64,000 nucleotides of DNA, taken from positions 186,001 through 250,000 of the forward strand of contig CAKQYU010000003.1 of NCBI GenBank assembly GCA_934293575.1, written 5' to 3'. Positions 15,396 through 23,872 of the stretch are shown here, one piece after another (the first letter of the stretch is position 1; every line of letters begins with the position of its first letter). The stretch comes from an uncultured Lachnospiraceae bacterium (GTDB taxonomy: Bacteria; Bacillota; Clostridia; Lachnospirales; Lachnospiraceae). Under the pieces are notes generated by a model. The model made no database searches, was not told the DNA's origin, and saw only the letters and a program-made list of their open reading frames with translations. The position numbers and the translations under genes are program-made.

Positions 15396-17828
15396 TTATT
15401 TTACTCCATACCATGCAGTACCTTCATAGCTCCAGCCTGCCTTCACAATATAATCAATTTCATTCTTATCAACTGTATAATGATGACTTCCTGCTTTTGC
15501 ATTTTTGTTATAGGCACGATATAACGGCACATTTCCACCGGAATACCATGATATCCCTTCATAACTCCAGCCTACCTTTACCAGATTATCTTTTTCATTT
15601 GCATCAACTGTATAATGATGATCTCCTGCATTTGGATTATATAGACGATATACCGGTTGTCCGGTTCTCGGTGCATACCATGCAACACCTTCATAATTCC
15701 ATCCGAGCGATTTTAAGTAGTTTCCTTCATTCAAGTCTTTGGTATAAAAATGTTCACCACTGTTTGGATTATACATACGAAGCATTGCATCCGTATTGTC
15801 CGGAATCGTATCCGGATCTATATAAATACTATCCGGTGTTGTAAACTTAAGCTTTGTATCGTTACCGGAACCATCTCTGTTCTCTGCTTTTCCCATCGTT
15901 ATATAATGTAAATAATATTCCTGCAAATTACTGCCATAGGAGCTTTGCAAATCAGCATAACGATTCGCATAAGAATATACATTAAATGCAGCATTTCCCT
16001 TACGTCCTTCCGCCATACCGCTATTTACAAAATGAGCAATTGCTTTTACATCATCATCTCCTGCCAATTTCTTAACATCCGGATATTGAGCTATATAATA
16101 ATCAAAATCATATACTGCACTATAATCAACGCCCTTATAACATGTCACCTTACCAATCCTCTTAGATGAAGTTTTTGCGTCTCTGTTTTCTGTTTTTCCT
16201 GATGTACAATAATGTCTGTAATATTCTTTATAATCATCTCCATATTCATTCCGTAAATCCAGATAACGATTCATATAATTTTTCAGATTAAATTCAGCAC
16301 TTGCCTGTCTGCCTTCTGCCATTCCGTATTTTACAAAATGTCTGAATGCTCCTGCCGGATCATTACCATATGCAGCTTTCACATCCTGATTATGCTCAAT
16401 GTAATAGTTAAAATCATACACCGGTGAATAATCAATTCCTCTGTATTTTGTTCCATCAATATCCGATAATCCAAAATAACCTGCAATTGCCGTTGCATCT
16501 GCCACACCCATAGATTTTAAATATGCTTCAGAAGTCAACATTGCAGCATCTGATACATTGGATGCGAATGCATGTTCTACAATCAGCCCCGGAAAACCAT
16601 GTTGCTTAGAAGTACGAATCACAGAATAGTAATCACTAACAGAGCCATCCGGATAATAATCATACTTTGATGCTCCCGCATATGGTGCATGATCCCTTGT
16701 ATAAATTCCTCTTTTCGGCAAACCAATTGACCCTAAGGCATTTAAAATAGCGGAAGCCAATCCCTGACCGGTAGTATATGCTGCTGAATTATAGCTTGCA
16801 TTCGGATAATACACCTCTGATCCTCTTGCAGAACTTGATCCGGAATAATTATTATGTATACTAACAAAAATATCTGCTCCAACACTTGCTGCATAAGCCG
16901 TTCTCTCGTCCAATCCGACATATACATCTGAGTTACGTGTCATATATACTTCAACGTCAATATATTTTTCCAATTCTTCTTTACAATACTGTGCAATTTT
17001 AAGATTTGCATTTTTCTCTATAACACCATTATGACAGGTTCCACTGTCTGAACCACCATGTCCCGGGTCCAAAACAACAACAAGGTCACCATTGCTTCTT
17101 CTTCCTAAAAGGGAACTATCCTCATCCGATAATGCTTCTGAAATATCTTCTGCTGATAAAGGAGTTCCTTCCGAATCGGTAACAATGATTCCATCTTCCG
17201 AATCCTGCTGTATTTCTTCATCTGTCAAAATCAAATCTGCATCTGTATCTATCTCTACATTCACACCAAACTTTGCTTCAATACCGGTTTCAGAAAGTAA
17301 GATCTCATATTCTTTGCCTTCTGATGTCAATTGAAGTGATGCTACCTCATATTCCCCACCGGATGTCAACTGATTGGATGTCAATTCAAAAATAAACACG
17401 GACTCAACAATGTCCATAAAGGATTGTGTTATTGTCTTACCTGTTTTTTTATTAACTACGGTAATGGATGCATCTGTTATTTTATTGCTATCCTCTCCCA
17501 TATCCACAAGAATATATTGAGATTCATTCCCTTCTACAACATTCTTTGCCACAACGATACTGTTAATTAATGGTGCTACCGTTGAAACATCTTCACTCTG
17601 TGTGTCCACTAAATCCGTAATATCCTCTGTTGCAACTTCCTCTGTAATCTTTTCTTCTTCCACTTCCTCTGTAACAAATTTTCCTGTCACATCTTCTGTC
17701 TGTGTAGATTCCTGCGTTGTCTGATTCTCTGTTGTAATGTTTTGTGTTGCATATACATTCAATCCATTCACATTTAACAACATTACCATAGACATTGCAA
17801 TTGCCACGATCCTTTTAAGCTTCCTCAT
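15396..17828 (-). CDS. Secreted N-acetylmuramoyl-L-alanine amidase with NPDV-type repeats and DUF5648
   Basis: An 810-residue wall hydrolase. It has a signal peptide (1-28), a Thr/Glu stalk (29-85), a beta-rich domain (~88-190), an acidic linker, an Amidase_3 domain (~248-455), two NPDV-type repeats (~461-653) and DUF5648 (~681-810; about 15399-15790). The zinc site and catalysis are visible: H257 in DPGHGGSDSG, E271 in GVIEKNANL, H325 in SIHNN and E419 in IVEHAF. The enzyme cleaves the MurNAc-L-Ala bond of peptidoglycan. AAGGAG lies 7 bases before the ATG. It starts the unit that continues with the glucosaminidase. Confident in function; the repeats' role is inferred. Confidence 0.93.
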   Translation of the reverse strand: MRKLKRIVAIAMSMVMLLNVNGLNVYATQNITTENQTTQESTQTEDVTGKFVTEEVEEEKITEEVATEDITDLVDTQSEDVSTVAPLINSIVVAKNVVEGNESQYILVDMGEDSNKITDASITVVNKKTGKTITQSFMDIVESVFIFELTSNQLTSGGEYEVASLQLTSEGKEYEILLSETGIEAKFGVNVEIDTDADLILTDEEIQQDSEDGIIVTDSEGTPLSAEDISEALSDEDSSLLGRRSNGDLVVVLDPGHGGSDSGTCHNGVIEKNANLKIAQYCKEELEKYIDVEVYMTRNSDVYVGLDERTAYAASVGADIFVSIHNNYSGSSSARGSEVYYPNASYNSAAYTTGQGLASAILNALGSIGLPKRGIYTRDHAPYAGASKYDYYPDGSVSDYYSVIRTSKQHGFPGLIVEHAFASNVSDAAMLTSEAYLKSMGVADATAIAGYFGLSDIDGTKYRGIDYSPVYDFNYYIEHNQDVKAAYGNDPAGAFRHFVKYGMAEGRQASAEFNLKNYMNRYLDLRNEYGDDYKEYYRHYCTSGKTENRDAKTSSKRIGKVTCYKGVDYSAVYDFDYYIAQYPDVKKLAGDDDVKAIAHFVNSGMAEGRKGNAAFNVYSYANRYADLQSSYGSNLQEYYLHYITMGKAENRDGSGNDTKLKFTTPDSIYIDPDTIPDNTDAMLRMYNPNSGEHFYTKDLNEGNYLKSLGWNYEGVAWYAPRTGQPVYRLYNPNAGDHHYTVDANEKDNLVKVGWSYEGISWYSGGNVPLYRAYNKNAKAGSHHYTVDKNEIDYIVKAGWSYEGTAWYGVK

Positions 17829-17899
17829 GTTCTTACTCCTTTATCTTTTTCTATCTATTATATTTCACTCAGCATTCACCAAGATATAAAATCTAAGAT

Positions 17900-17928
17900 A
17901 TAATATCATAAAATCGTAAATTTATCTA
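17900..17928 (-). promoter_or_regulatory. Possible promoter for the amidase-glucosaminidase unit
   Basis: Minus strand: -35-like TAGATA (17923-17928), a 17-base spacer and a TATTAT -10 (17900-17905) preceded by TGA, an extended -10. About 70 bases upstream of the amidase ATG. A TATAAT nearer the gene lacks a usable -35. Confidence 0.4.
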
Positions 17929-17960
17929 CATAAACAACAGAATTTTTATTCCAAAAAAAG

Positions 17961-17992
17961 GAAAAAGCAGGCATTGAAACATGCCCGCTTCT
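17961..17992 (-). terminator. Intrinsic terminator after the ATKDDLKNF-repeat gene
   Basis: Minus strand: AAGCGGGCAT pairs with ATGCCTGCTT around a GTTTCA loop, followed by TTCC and a T run. It starts a few bases past the stop codon. Confidence 0.85.
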
Positions 17993-17997
17993 TCTTT

Positions 17998-18495
17998 CTA
18001 TGCCGGTGATTCTAATTTTTTAATACGTTCCTCATGCTCTGCCAGCTTTGCTGTATTCTTCTTAACCGCAACCAAAAGCGGCGTAATTGCATCCGCCTTT
18101 CCTTCAATTGATTCCATGCGTTCATTACATTCACCATGACTTACCCGCGTAGTCAACGCTTCATACATAGCATCAATTTTAGGCATCATTTCATTCTCAA
18201 TTAATAAGAATTTTTCATGCACATAGTTTTCCAATCTGTCCATACGTTCTTCAAGGCGATCCATACGTTCTTCAAGGCGATCCATACGACTTTCCAGACG
18301 AGCAATATCGTCTTTCGTTGCAAAATTCTTCAAATCGTCTTTCGTTGCAAAGTTCTTCAAATCGTCTTTCGTTGCAAAGTTCTTCAAATCGTCCTTCGTT
18401 GCAAAGTTCTTCAAATCGTCCTTCGTTGCGAAGTTTGCCTCTTTAAAAATCTCCGAAAACATCTGCTTCCATTCCATTCTGTCTTCCTGTGTCAT
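17998..18495 (-). CDS. Small cytoplasmic coiled-coil protein with ATKDDLKNF tandem repeats
   Basis: A 165-residue soluble protein with no signal peptide. The inner ATG (MTQEDRMEWK) is chosen because AAGGAGG lies 8 bases upstream. Residues ~20-64 are five copies of NFATKDDLK, and ~64-90 are three heptads of RMDRLEE, a textbook coiled coil. The rest is amphipathic, with a closing KLAEHEERIKKLES. Similar short coiled-coil proteins turn up in clostridial genomes and phages, but I do not recognise a characterised family. It stands alone between two operons with its own promoter, a palindromic operator and a terminator. Function unknown; an oligomeric scaffold or regulator is possible. Confidence 0.8.
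   Translation of the reverse strand: MTQEDRMEWKQMFSEIFKEANFATKDDLKNFATKDDLKNFATKDDLKNFATKDDLKNFATKDDIARLESRMDRLEERMDRLEERMDRLENYVHEKFLLIENEMMPKIDAMYEALTTRVSHGECNERMESIEGKADAITPLLVAVKKNTAKLAEHEERIKKLESPA
18239..18301 (-). repeat. Three 21-bp tandem repeats (RMDRLEE heptads)
   Basis: Units at 18239-18259, 18260-18280 and 18281-18301. The first two are identical and the third has diverged. Each encodes one coiled-coil heptad. Confidence 0.85.
18309..18443 (-). repeat. Five 27-bp tandem repeats (NFATKDDLK)
   Basis: Near-identical 27-bp units start at 18309, 18336, 18363, 18390 and 18417, directly adjacent with no spacers. They are in frame and each adds nine residues, so copy number could change without breaking the gene. 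Confidence 0.92.
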
Positions 18496-18723
18496 ACCAC
18501 ATACCTCCTTTTCATAATTAAACATGTTGTTCCGTATACTCAAACATAACGAACAACCTGTAACAAATAGAAAATTCGATATCTTAATTGCACTCTGTTC
18601 CTGTCTGGTTATACTCTGAACATTAAAATAATGGAATTAAAATAAATTGATTAAAGAAAAATAGATGGTGACTCTGCCTATATCAAAATTGATACGTTCA
18701 CCTGCAAATAATGATTATGTACA

Positions 18724-18740
18724 GACAATATCACATTGTC
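18724..18740. promoter_or_regulatory. Palindromic operator overlapping the -10 box
   Basis: A perfect inverted repeat GACAAT-N5-ATTGTC covers the -10 hexamer. A second, looser dyad (ACATTG / CAATGT) covers the -35. The placement would suit a repressor; the protein that binds is not known. Confidence 0.5.
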
Positions 18741-18753
18741 ATGAAAATGTCAA
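18725..18753 (-). promoter_or_regulatory. Strong sigma-A promoter for the ATKDDLKNF-repeat gene
   Basis: Minus strand: consensus -35 TTGACA (18748-18753), a 17-base spacer and -10 TATTGT (18725-18730). Confidence 0.75.
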
Positions 18754-18770
18754 TGTAAAATTATTTTACT

Positions 18771-18802
18771 AAAAAAGGAAGGATTGTTTATACAATCCTT
18801 CC
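18771..18802 (-). terminator. Strong intrinsic terminator closing the Wzx/Wzy polysaccharide operon
   Basis: Minus strand: GGAAGGATTGT / ACAATCCTTCC, a perfect 11-bp stem with a four-base loop, followed by TTTTTT. It lies 55 bases past the Wzz-like stop codon. Confidence 0.92.
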
Positions 18803-18857
18803 CGTTTTATAAAATACTCTATTCTTATTAATCTCAGCCCATTCTACTGCAATAACT

Positions 18858-20321
18858 TTACAACACAACAACCCCTAAAATCCGGATTCCATGTTCGCGA
18901 CATAATTCCATTAATTTGTCCATCCGTTGAAATCTTGTATTTCCCATCTTTTCCACAAGAACAATTCCGCCAGCCTGTGCACCGGCCTCCAATGCCTGAA
19001 CATTGCCCAAAAAGTCATTTAAAAATGTCAGTTTGGTACCTGAATCAACCCGTTCCATCAAAGAATGTACAAAGGTTTCGTCTTCTTCATCCAGCCAGAA
19101 ACTGGAAGTAACGATTACCTGTTCCAGTCCTTCCCGGTTGATTGTTAATTTTATATTTTCAACCGTCCGATCTTCCATATTTTCCAAACTGATATGCTCT
19201 GTATTTTTTAAACCAATAATCCGTTTGTCAATTTTGTTTTTTGAATTGGTCAAGGCATGTAATATTGAGAAATCCCCCTGAACAAAAACATTGTAGGTAT
19301 TCATCAAATCTGAGGTCTGCTTTAACAGTCCGTTTGTAAGGTATCTTAATGTAATCAAACCGCATACGAGAATGAATCCGATTAGGAAACCAACAACCAC
19401 TGCCTTAACCAGATTGTCTGTCAAAGAAATTGTCCGGACTGTTTCGTCCTTTTGGGTTTCATCCACCAATCCCTTCTTCTCATTTAACAACTGTGTATAT
19501 GCACTCTTTTGTACATCCGAAAACTTCGTCATATAATTACCAAGATTTGTATTGTAAGTAGTTAATTTCGTCTGTTCCTGCGCTAACAATGATTCTAAAT
19601 CCTGATCATATAATGTAGTTGCCTCTTCGGATACCAAATGCAACTCATGTTGGCCTATATTTCTGTCCATCTGAGCCTTATATGCATCCAAATCCTTCTG
19701 CAAAGCCTTTGAAAGTTCCTCTGCCATCTCTTTGGAAGAACCTTTTACATAAATAATAAGTGTATCCGACGGCTGTACATCCTGTTCCGTCGAAATATTT
19801 ATATTATTTAAGGACTGCATATTCACGTCTTTTACCTTAGATGTACACTCAAATAAATTTGTCAAATCCTCTTCTGATTCATATCCATCCAAAGAAGATA
19901 AACCATTGATATGCAGACTATAGGCATTCAATAATTGCAGTAACTGATTATTGCATTGGGTTCCACCTTCTATCGGAGAAACCGTATAACACAATGTCAC
20001 AACATTTTCATGGTATGGATTCAGATTCATATATAAAGAATCACTCATATATTGTTTAAGGTCATCAATATTCATGGAAACCTTAACCGCATCTTCCACC
20101 GCATTTTTTTCTGATGTTGTCAAACTGTTCAGTAACATTTCCGAAGACATATCCGGTTTTTGTTCCAATACCTTTACCTGATTATGATTCTTATAAACCT
20201 GTAGCACCCCTGTTAAAACGCAGCAAAGCAATGCAATCCCTAATATCAGCCGCCATTTTATCAAAATACGATATAGTAAATCCAGTATATCAAATTCTTC
20301 CTGTCTATTTGTGTCCTGCAT
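18858..20321 (-). CDS. Wzz-type chain-length protein fused to a degenerate BY-kinase-like domain
   Basis: A 487-residue polysaccharide co-polymerase. TM1 is at ~24-43, a long extracytoplasmic region rich in coiled coil (~45-300) follows, and TM2 is at ~306-328, the Wzz/GumC layout that sets polymer length with Wzy. Residues ~345-487 look like the fold of a CpsD/Wze tyrosine kinase (IVTSSFWLDEEDETFV in place of the P-loop; GGIVLVEKMGNTRFQRMDKL and HGIRILGVVVL at the end), but Walker A GxxxxGKT, Walker B and the Tyr cluster are absent. GGGAGG lies 7 bases before the chosen ATG. It is the last gene of the operon. The kinase resemblance is my own reading and needs a structure search. Confidence 0.82.
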   Translation of the reverse strand: MQDTNRQEEFDILDLLYRILIKWRLILGIALLCCVLTGVLQVYKNHNQVKVLEQKPDMSSEMLLNSLTTSEKNAVEDAVKVSMNIDDLKQYMSDSLYMNLNPYHENVVTLCYTVSPIEGGTQCNNQLLQLLNAYSLHINGLSSLDGYESEEDLTNLFECTSKVKDVNMQSLNNINISTEQDVQPSDTLIIYVKGSSKEMAEELSKALQKDLDAYKAQMDRNIGQHELHLVSEEATTLYDQDLESLLAQEQTKLTTYNTNLGNYMTKFSDVQKSAYTQLLNEKKGLVDETQKDETVRTISLTDNLVKAVVVGFLIGFILVCGLITLRYLTNGLLKQTSDLMNTYNVFVQGDFSILHALTNSKNKIDKRIIGLKNTEHISLENMEDRTVENIKLTINREGLEQVIVTSSFWLDEEDETFVHSLMERVDSGTKLTFLNDFLGNVQALEAGAQAGGIVLVEKMGNTRFQRMDKLMELCREHGIRILGVVVL

Positions 20322-20362
20322 TAAGATTCCTCCCAAATTACAAATTCATTCAATTTCTAAAT

Positions 20363-21595
20363 TTAATCTCTTCCATATAAATCTCTAGTATATACTTTAT
20401 CTTTTACATCATCCAGACAACTGTCGTATCGATTTGCTATAATAGCCTGACTCTGCATTTTAAATTCATCCAAATTATTCACAACCTTGCTTCCAAAGAA
20501 AGTTGTTCCGTCTTCCAATGTTGGTTCATAAATAATAACCGATGCCCCTTTTGCCTTGATTCGTTTCATAACCCCCTGAATTGAAGATTGACGAAAATTA
20601 TCGGAATTTGACTTCATTGTCAAACGATATACTCCTACTATAACTTCTTTCTCTTTGTTTGCATCATAAACATCATTTGCTCCATATGCTCCAGTTAAGT
20701 CTAACACTCTATCAGCAATATAATCTTTACGGGTGCGGTTTGATTCTACAATAGCAGACATCATATTCTGCGGAACATCTTCATAGTTTGCCAAAAGTTG
20801 TTTTGTATCTTTCGGTAAGCAATATCCACCATATCCAAATGACGGATTGTTATAATGAGAACCAATTCTTGGATCCAGGCACACACCATTAATAATCTGC
20901 TGTGTATTTAACCCTTTCATCTCGGCATATGTATCCAATTCATTAAAATAAGATACTCGAAGTGCCAGATATGTATTGGCAAATAATTTCACTGCCTCCG
21001 CCTCAGTAAATCCCATAATTAATGTATCAATATTTTCTTTAATAGCACCCTCCTGCAAAAGCCTTGCAAATGTATTTGCTGCCTCTACAAGTTTTTCGTT
21101 TTCCATATCCGTTCCCACTATAATTCTTGATGGATACAGATTGTCATACAACGCCTTAGATTCCCGTAAGAATTCCGGACTAAAAATAATGTTATCACAA
21201 TGGAATTTTTCCCTGACAGCAACTGTATATCCTACCGGTATCGTCGATTTGATAACCATAATAGCATTTGGATTATATTCAATAACCAACTTAATAACAG
21301 CCTCTACTGCTGATGTGTCAAAAAAATTCTTCTTACTGTCATAATTTGTCGGTGCTGCAATAACTACAAATTCTGCATCCTTGTACGCCGCTTCCGCATC
21401 CAATGTTGCTGTTAAATTCAAATTTTTTTCTGCCAAATATTTTTCAATATATTCGTCCTGAATGGGAGATTTTCTCTGATTAATCATTTCAACCTTTTCA
21501 GGAATTATATCAACAGCCATTACCTCATGATGTTGTGATAATAATGTTGCAATTGATAAACCTACATAACCTGTTCCAGCTATAGCAATTTTCAT
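20363..21595 (-). CDS. ugd: UDP-glucose 6-dehydrogenase
   Basis: A 410-residue enzyme that oxidises UDP-glucose to UDP-glucuronate using two NAD+. It closely resembles the short E. coli Ugd type along its whole length: [14 protein letters not shown]ossmann start, [39 protein letters not shown], catalytic C259 in [13 protein letters not shown], and the C-terminal YTRDLYGRD. The ATG beginning the Rossmann motif is used; the longer upstream frame is not credible. It lies 16 bp after the epimerase, so the pair should make UDP-GlcA and then an epimer for the polymer. Confidence 0.95.
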   Translation of the reverse strand: MKIAIAGTGYVGLSIATLLSQHHEVMAVDIIPEKVEMINQRKSPIQDEYIEKYLAEKNLNLTATLDAEAAYKDAEFVVIAAPTNYDSKKNFFDTSAVEAVIKLVIEYNPNAIMVIKSTIPVGYTVAVREKFHCDNIIFSPEFLRESKALYDNLYPSRIIVGTDMENEKLVEAANTFARLLQEGAIKENIDTLIMGFTEAEAVKLFANTYLALRVSYFNELDTYAEMKGLNTQQIINGVCLDPRIGSHYNNPSFGYGGYCLPKDTKQLLANYEDVPQNMMSAIVESNRTRKDYIADRVLDLTGAYGANDVYDANKEKEVIVGVYRLTMKSNSDNFRQSSIQGVMKRIKAKGASVIIYEPTLEDGTTFFGSKVVNNLDEFKMQSQAIIANRYDSCLDDVKDKVYTRDLYGRD

Positions 21596-21611
21596 TTTAT
21601 TTACACTCTCC

Positions 21612-22700
21612 TTACATATAAAATTCCTTATACCATTCTGCAAACTTTCTTAAACCTGTTCTCAAACTAGTATGTGGTTTTATTCCAAAATCTTTTTCAA
21701 GCTCCGATGTATCCGCATATGTCACTGCAACATCCCCTGGTTGCATCGGCACTAATTTTTTATGCGATTCAAAATCATAATCATCCGGGAGCACACCTGC
21801 ACGAATAAGTTCCTGTTGAAGAATATCTACAAATTCTAGTAAATTTTCCGGATTACTATTACCAATATTATAAACTTTATACGGTGGAATTGGAAGTCCA
21901 TCATCCCCTTTCTTTTTTTCAGGGGCAACCTTCATTACATGTACTATTCCCTCTACAATGTCATCTATAAAGGTAAAATCACGTTTACAATTTCCATAAT
22001 TGAAAATATTAATCATTTCATTATTTTTTAACTTATTTGTAAACCCAAAGTATGCCATATCCGGTCTTCCGGCCGGTCCATATACTGTAAAAAAGCGAAG
22101 ACCTGTTGACGGAATGTTATACAATTTCGAATATGCATGTGCCAATAATTCATTTGACTTTTTAGTTGCTGCATACAAAGATACAGGGTTGTCCACTTTA
22201 TCATCTGTAGAATATGGTATCTTTTTATTTGTTCCATAAACCGACGACGATGATGCGTAAACTAGATGCTCTACCCCTTTTTCATCATTATCATAAGAAT
22301 GACGACATGCCTCCAAAATATTATAAAATCCTATCAAATTACTTTCTATATAAACATCTGGATTTGTAATTGAATATCGAACCCCCGCCTGTGCGGCCAA
22401 GTTTACAACAACTGATGGTTTGTATTCATCAAATATCCGTTTAATAAGCTCTTTATCTGCAATTGAACCCTTTATAAATTTCCATGAGTTCTCCAAATGT
22501 TGTTCAACAGTTTTTTCAATCTGTTGCAAACGATATTCCTTTATAGAAACATCATAATAATCATTCATATTATCAATGCCTATAATATGCACATTTTTTG
22601 CATATTGAAATATTTTAATAATTAAATTAGCGCCAATAAATCCAGCAGCACCCGTTATTAATATTATTTTATTGTCTATTTGAACATTCTCTTTTCTCAT
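21612..22700 (-). CDS. UDP-glucuronate 4-epimerase-like NAD-dependent epimerase
   Basis: A 362-residue extended short-chain dehydrogenase/reductase. The NAD site is GAAGFIGAN (17-25), the catalytic pair Y176 and K180 lie in [15 protein letters not shown], and the Ser/Thr site is [24 protein letters not shown] near the N-terminus and [15 protein letters not shown] are typical of the Cap1J/LpsL-type UDP-GlcA 4-epimerases that make UDP-galacturonate. It sits directly upstream of ugd, which supplies its substrate. UDP-glucose 4-epimerase is less likely given these motifs. It acts in the cytoplasm. Confidence 0.85.
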   Translation of the reverse strand: MRKENVQIDNKIILITGAAGFIGANLIIKIFQYAKNVHIIGIDNMNDYYDVSIKEYRLQQIEKTVEQHLENSWKFIKGSIADKELIKRIFDEYKPSVVVNLAAQAGVRYSITNPDVYIESNLIGFYNILEACRHSYDNDEKGVEHLVYASSSSVYGTNKKIPYSTDDKVDNPVSLYAATKKSNELLAHAYSKLYNIPSTGLRFFTVYGPAGRPDMAYFGFTNKLKNNEMINIFNYGNCKRDFTFIDDIVEGIVHVMKVAPEKKKGDDGLPIPPYKVYNIGNSNPENLLEFVDILQQELIRAGVLPDDYDFESHKKLVPMQPGDVAVTYADTSELEKDFGIKPHTSLRTGLRKFAEWYKEFYM

Positions 22701-22721
22701 GGTATACCCTTTCTTAATTTG

Positions 22722-23858
22722 TCAGAAACATCTCTTTTCTTCCATAGGAATCCAAGGTTCATACTCCTTACCTTCTAAAATATCTGCAATTCTTTTACAT
22801 GCATTACCATCCCCATAGGGATTACATGCTCTTGCCATACGTTTGTACTCTTCTTCATTTTCTAAAAGTTGTTTAAAATTTTTATAGATGTTTTCTTCCT
22901 CTGTACCTACTAATCTAAGTGTACCCGCCTCAATTCCCTCCGGTCTCTCAGTGGTATCTCTCATTACAAGAACTGGTTTTCCATAAGATGGTACTTCCTC
23001 CTGAATTCCTCCCGAGTCCGTCAAGCAAACATGGCATCTTGCCTCAAAATTATGACAATCAAAAACATCTATTGGTTCAATAATATGTATTCTATCACAT
23101 CCTCCCAATTCTTCTTCAGCAGCCTTTCTAACAGTTGGATTCATATGAATTGGATATATTGCTTTACATTCCGGATGTTCATCAAGCACCCGTCTAATTG
23201 CACGAAACATATTATGCATTGGCTTTCCAAGATTCTCTCTCCTATGTGCCGTTATAAAAATCAAATTTGCATTTCCTACCCATTCAAGTTCCGGATGTGT
23301 ATAATCTTCCTTTACAGTATGTTGCATTGCATCAATAACAGTATTACCTGTAATATAAATTTTACTTACATCCTTTCCTTCTCTAATCAAATTATCAGCA
23401 GCCATCCTAGTTGGAGCAAAATTATACTGTGAAATAATACCTACAGCCTGACGATTAAATTCCTCTGGATATGGAGAATAAATATTATATGTACGCAATC
23501 CCGCTTCCACATGTCCAACCGGAATTTGAAGATAAAAACACGCTAATGCTGTAACAAATGTAGTTGAAGTATCCCCATGGACCAGAACAATATCCGGTTT
23601 TTCCTTTTCTAATACAACCTTAATTTTTTCCAGAATTCCTGTTGTAATATCAAAAAGTGTCTGCCCTGATTTCATAATTGAAAGATCATAATCAGGTATT
23701 ACATTAAATATATTAAGTACTTGATCAAGCATCTGTCTATGTTGCCCAGTAACACATACCACCGTTTCTATTGTTGTTCTTTTTTTTAATTCATTTACCA
23801 ATGGACACATTTTAATCGCTTCTGGTCTGGTACCAAAAACAAGCATTATTTTTTTCAT
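22722..23858 (-). CDS. wecB: UDP-N-acetylglucosamine 2-epimerase (non-hydrolysing)
   Basis: A 378-residue enzyme interconverting UDP-GlcNAc and UDP-ManNAc. The family signatures are plain: MLVFGTRPEAIKMCPL, HGDTSTTFV, GHVEAGLRTYN, ITAHRRENLG, LTDSGGIQEEVPSYGKP and RPEGIEAGTLRLVG. The inner ATG is used, with GGAGG 5 bases upstream. It belongs to the Wzx/Wzy operon and would supply ManNAc for the repeat unit or for a linkage unit. No ManNAc dehydrogenase is next to it; Ugd here is of the UDP-Glc type. Confidence 0.95.
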   Translation of the reverse strand: MKKIMLVFGTRPEAIKMCPLVNELKKRTTIETVVCVTGQHRQMLDQVLNIFNVIPDYDLSIMKSGQTLFDITTGILEKIKVVLEKEKPDIVLVHGDTSTTFVTALACFYLQIPVGHVEAGLRTYNIYSPYPEEFNRQAVGIISQYNFAPTRMAADNLIREGKDVSKIYITGNTVIDAMQHTVKEDYTHPELEWVGNANLIFITAHRRENLGKPMHNMFRAIRRVLDEHPECKAIYPIHMNPTVRKAAEEELGGCDRIHIIEPIDVFDCHNFEARCHVCLTDSGGIQEEVPSYGKPVLVMRDTTERPEGIEAGTLRLVGTEEENIYKNFKQLLENEEEYKRMARACNPYGDGNACKRIADILEGKEYEPWIPMEEKRCF

Positions 23859-23872
23859 TATTTCCTCCAATA

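Larger units (their letters stand above)
18496..18857. other. Intergenic region: promoter, operator, long leader and upstream terminator
   Basis: The only stretch over 300 bases without a gene. It holds the terminator of the Wzx/Wzy operon (18771-18802), a strong minus-strand promoter with an overlapping palindrome (18724-18753) and a leader of about 220 bases before the repeat-protein ATG. Within the leader, GTTGTTC (18551-18557 on the minus strand) pairs with GAACAAC (18526-18532), a 7-bp stem about 30 bases before the start codon. No further ORF or RNA family was recognised. Confidence 0.7.

Noticed and set aside
15152..15844. Plus-strand ORF of 230 codons starting with a Val/Ser-rich stretch
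   Set aside because: It runs antisense to the Thr/Glu stalk of the glucosaminidase and the DUF5648 part of the amidase; composition comes from the repeats.
17850..17880. TATAAT near the amidase gene as its promoter
   Set aside because: The best -35-like hexamer is only 14 bases away; the extended -10 further upstream fits better, though also weakly.
18309..18443. Direct repeats of 27 bp that could suggest a CRISPR array
   Set aside because: Units are contiguous with no spacers, are in frame and code for NFATKDDLK; no cas genes nearby.
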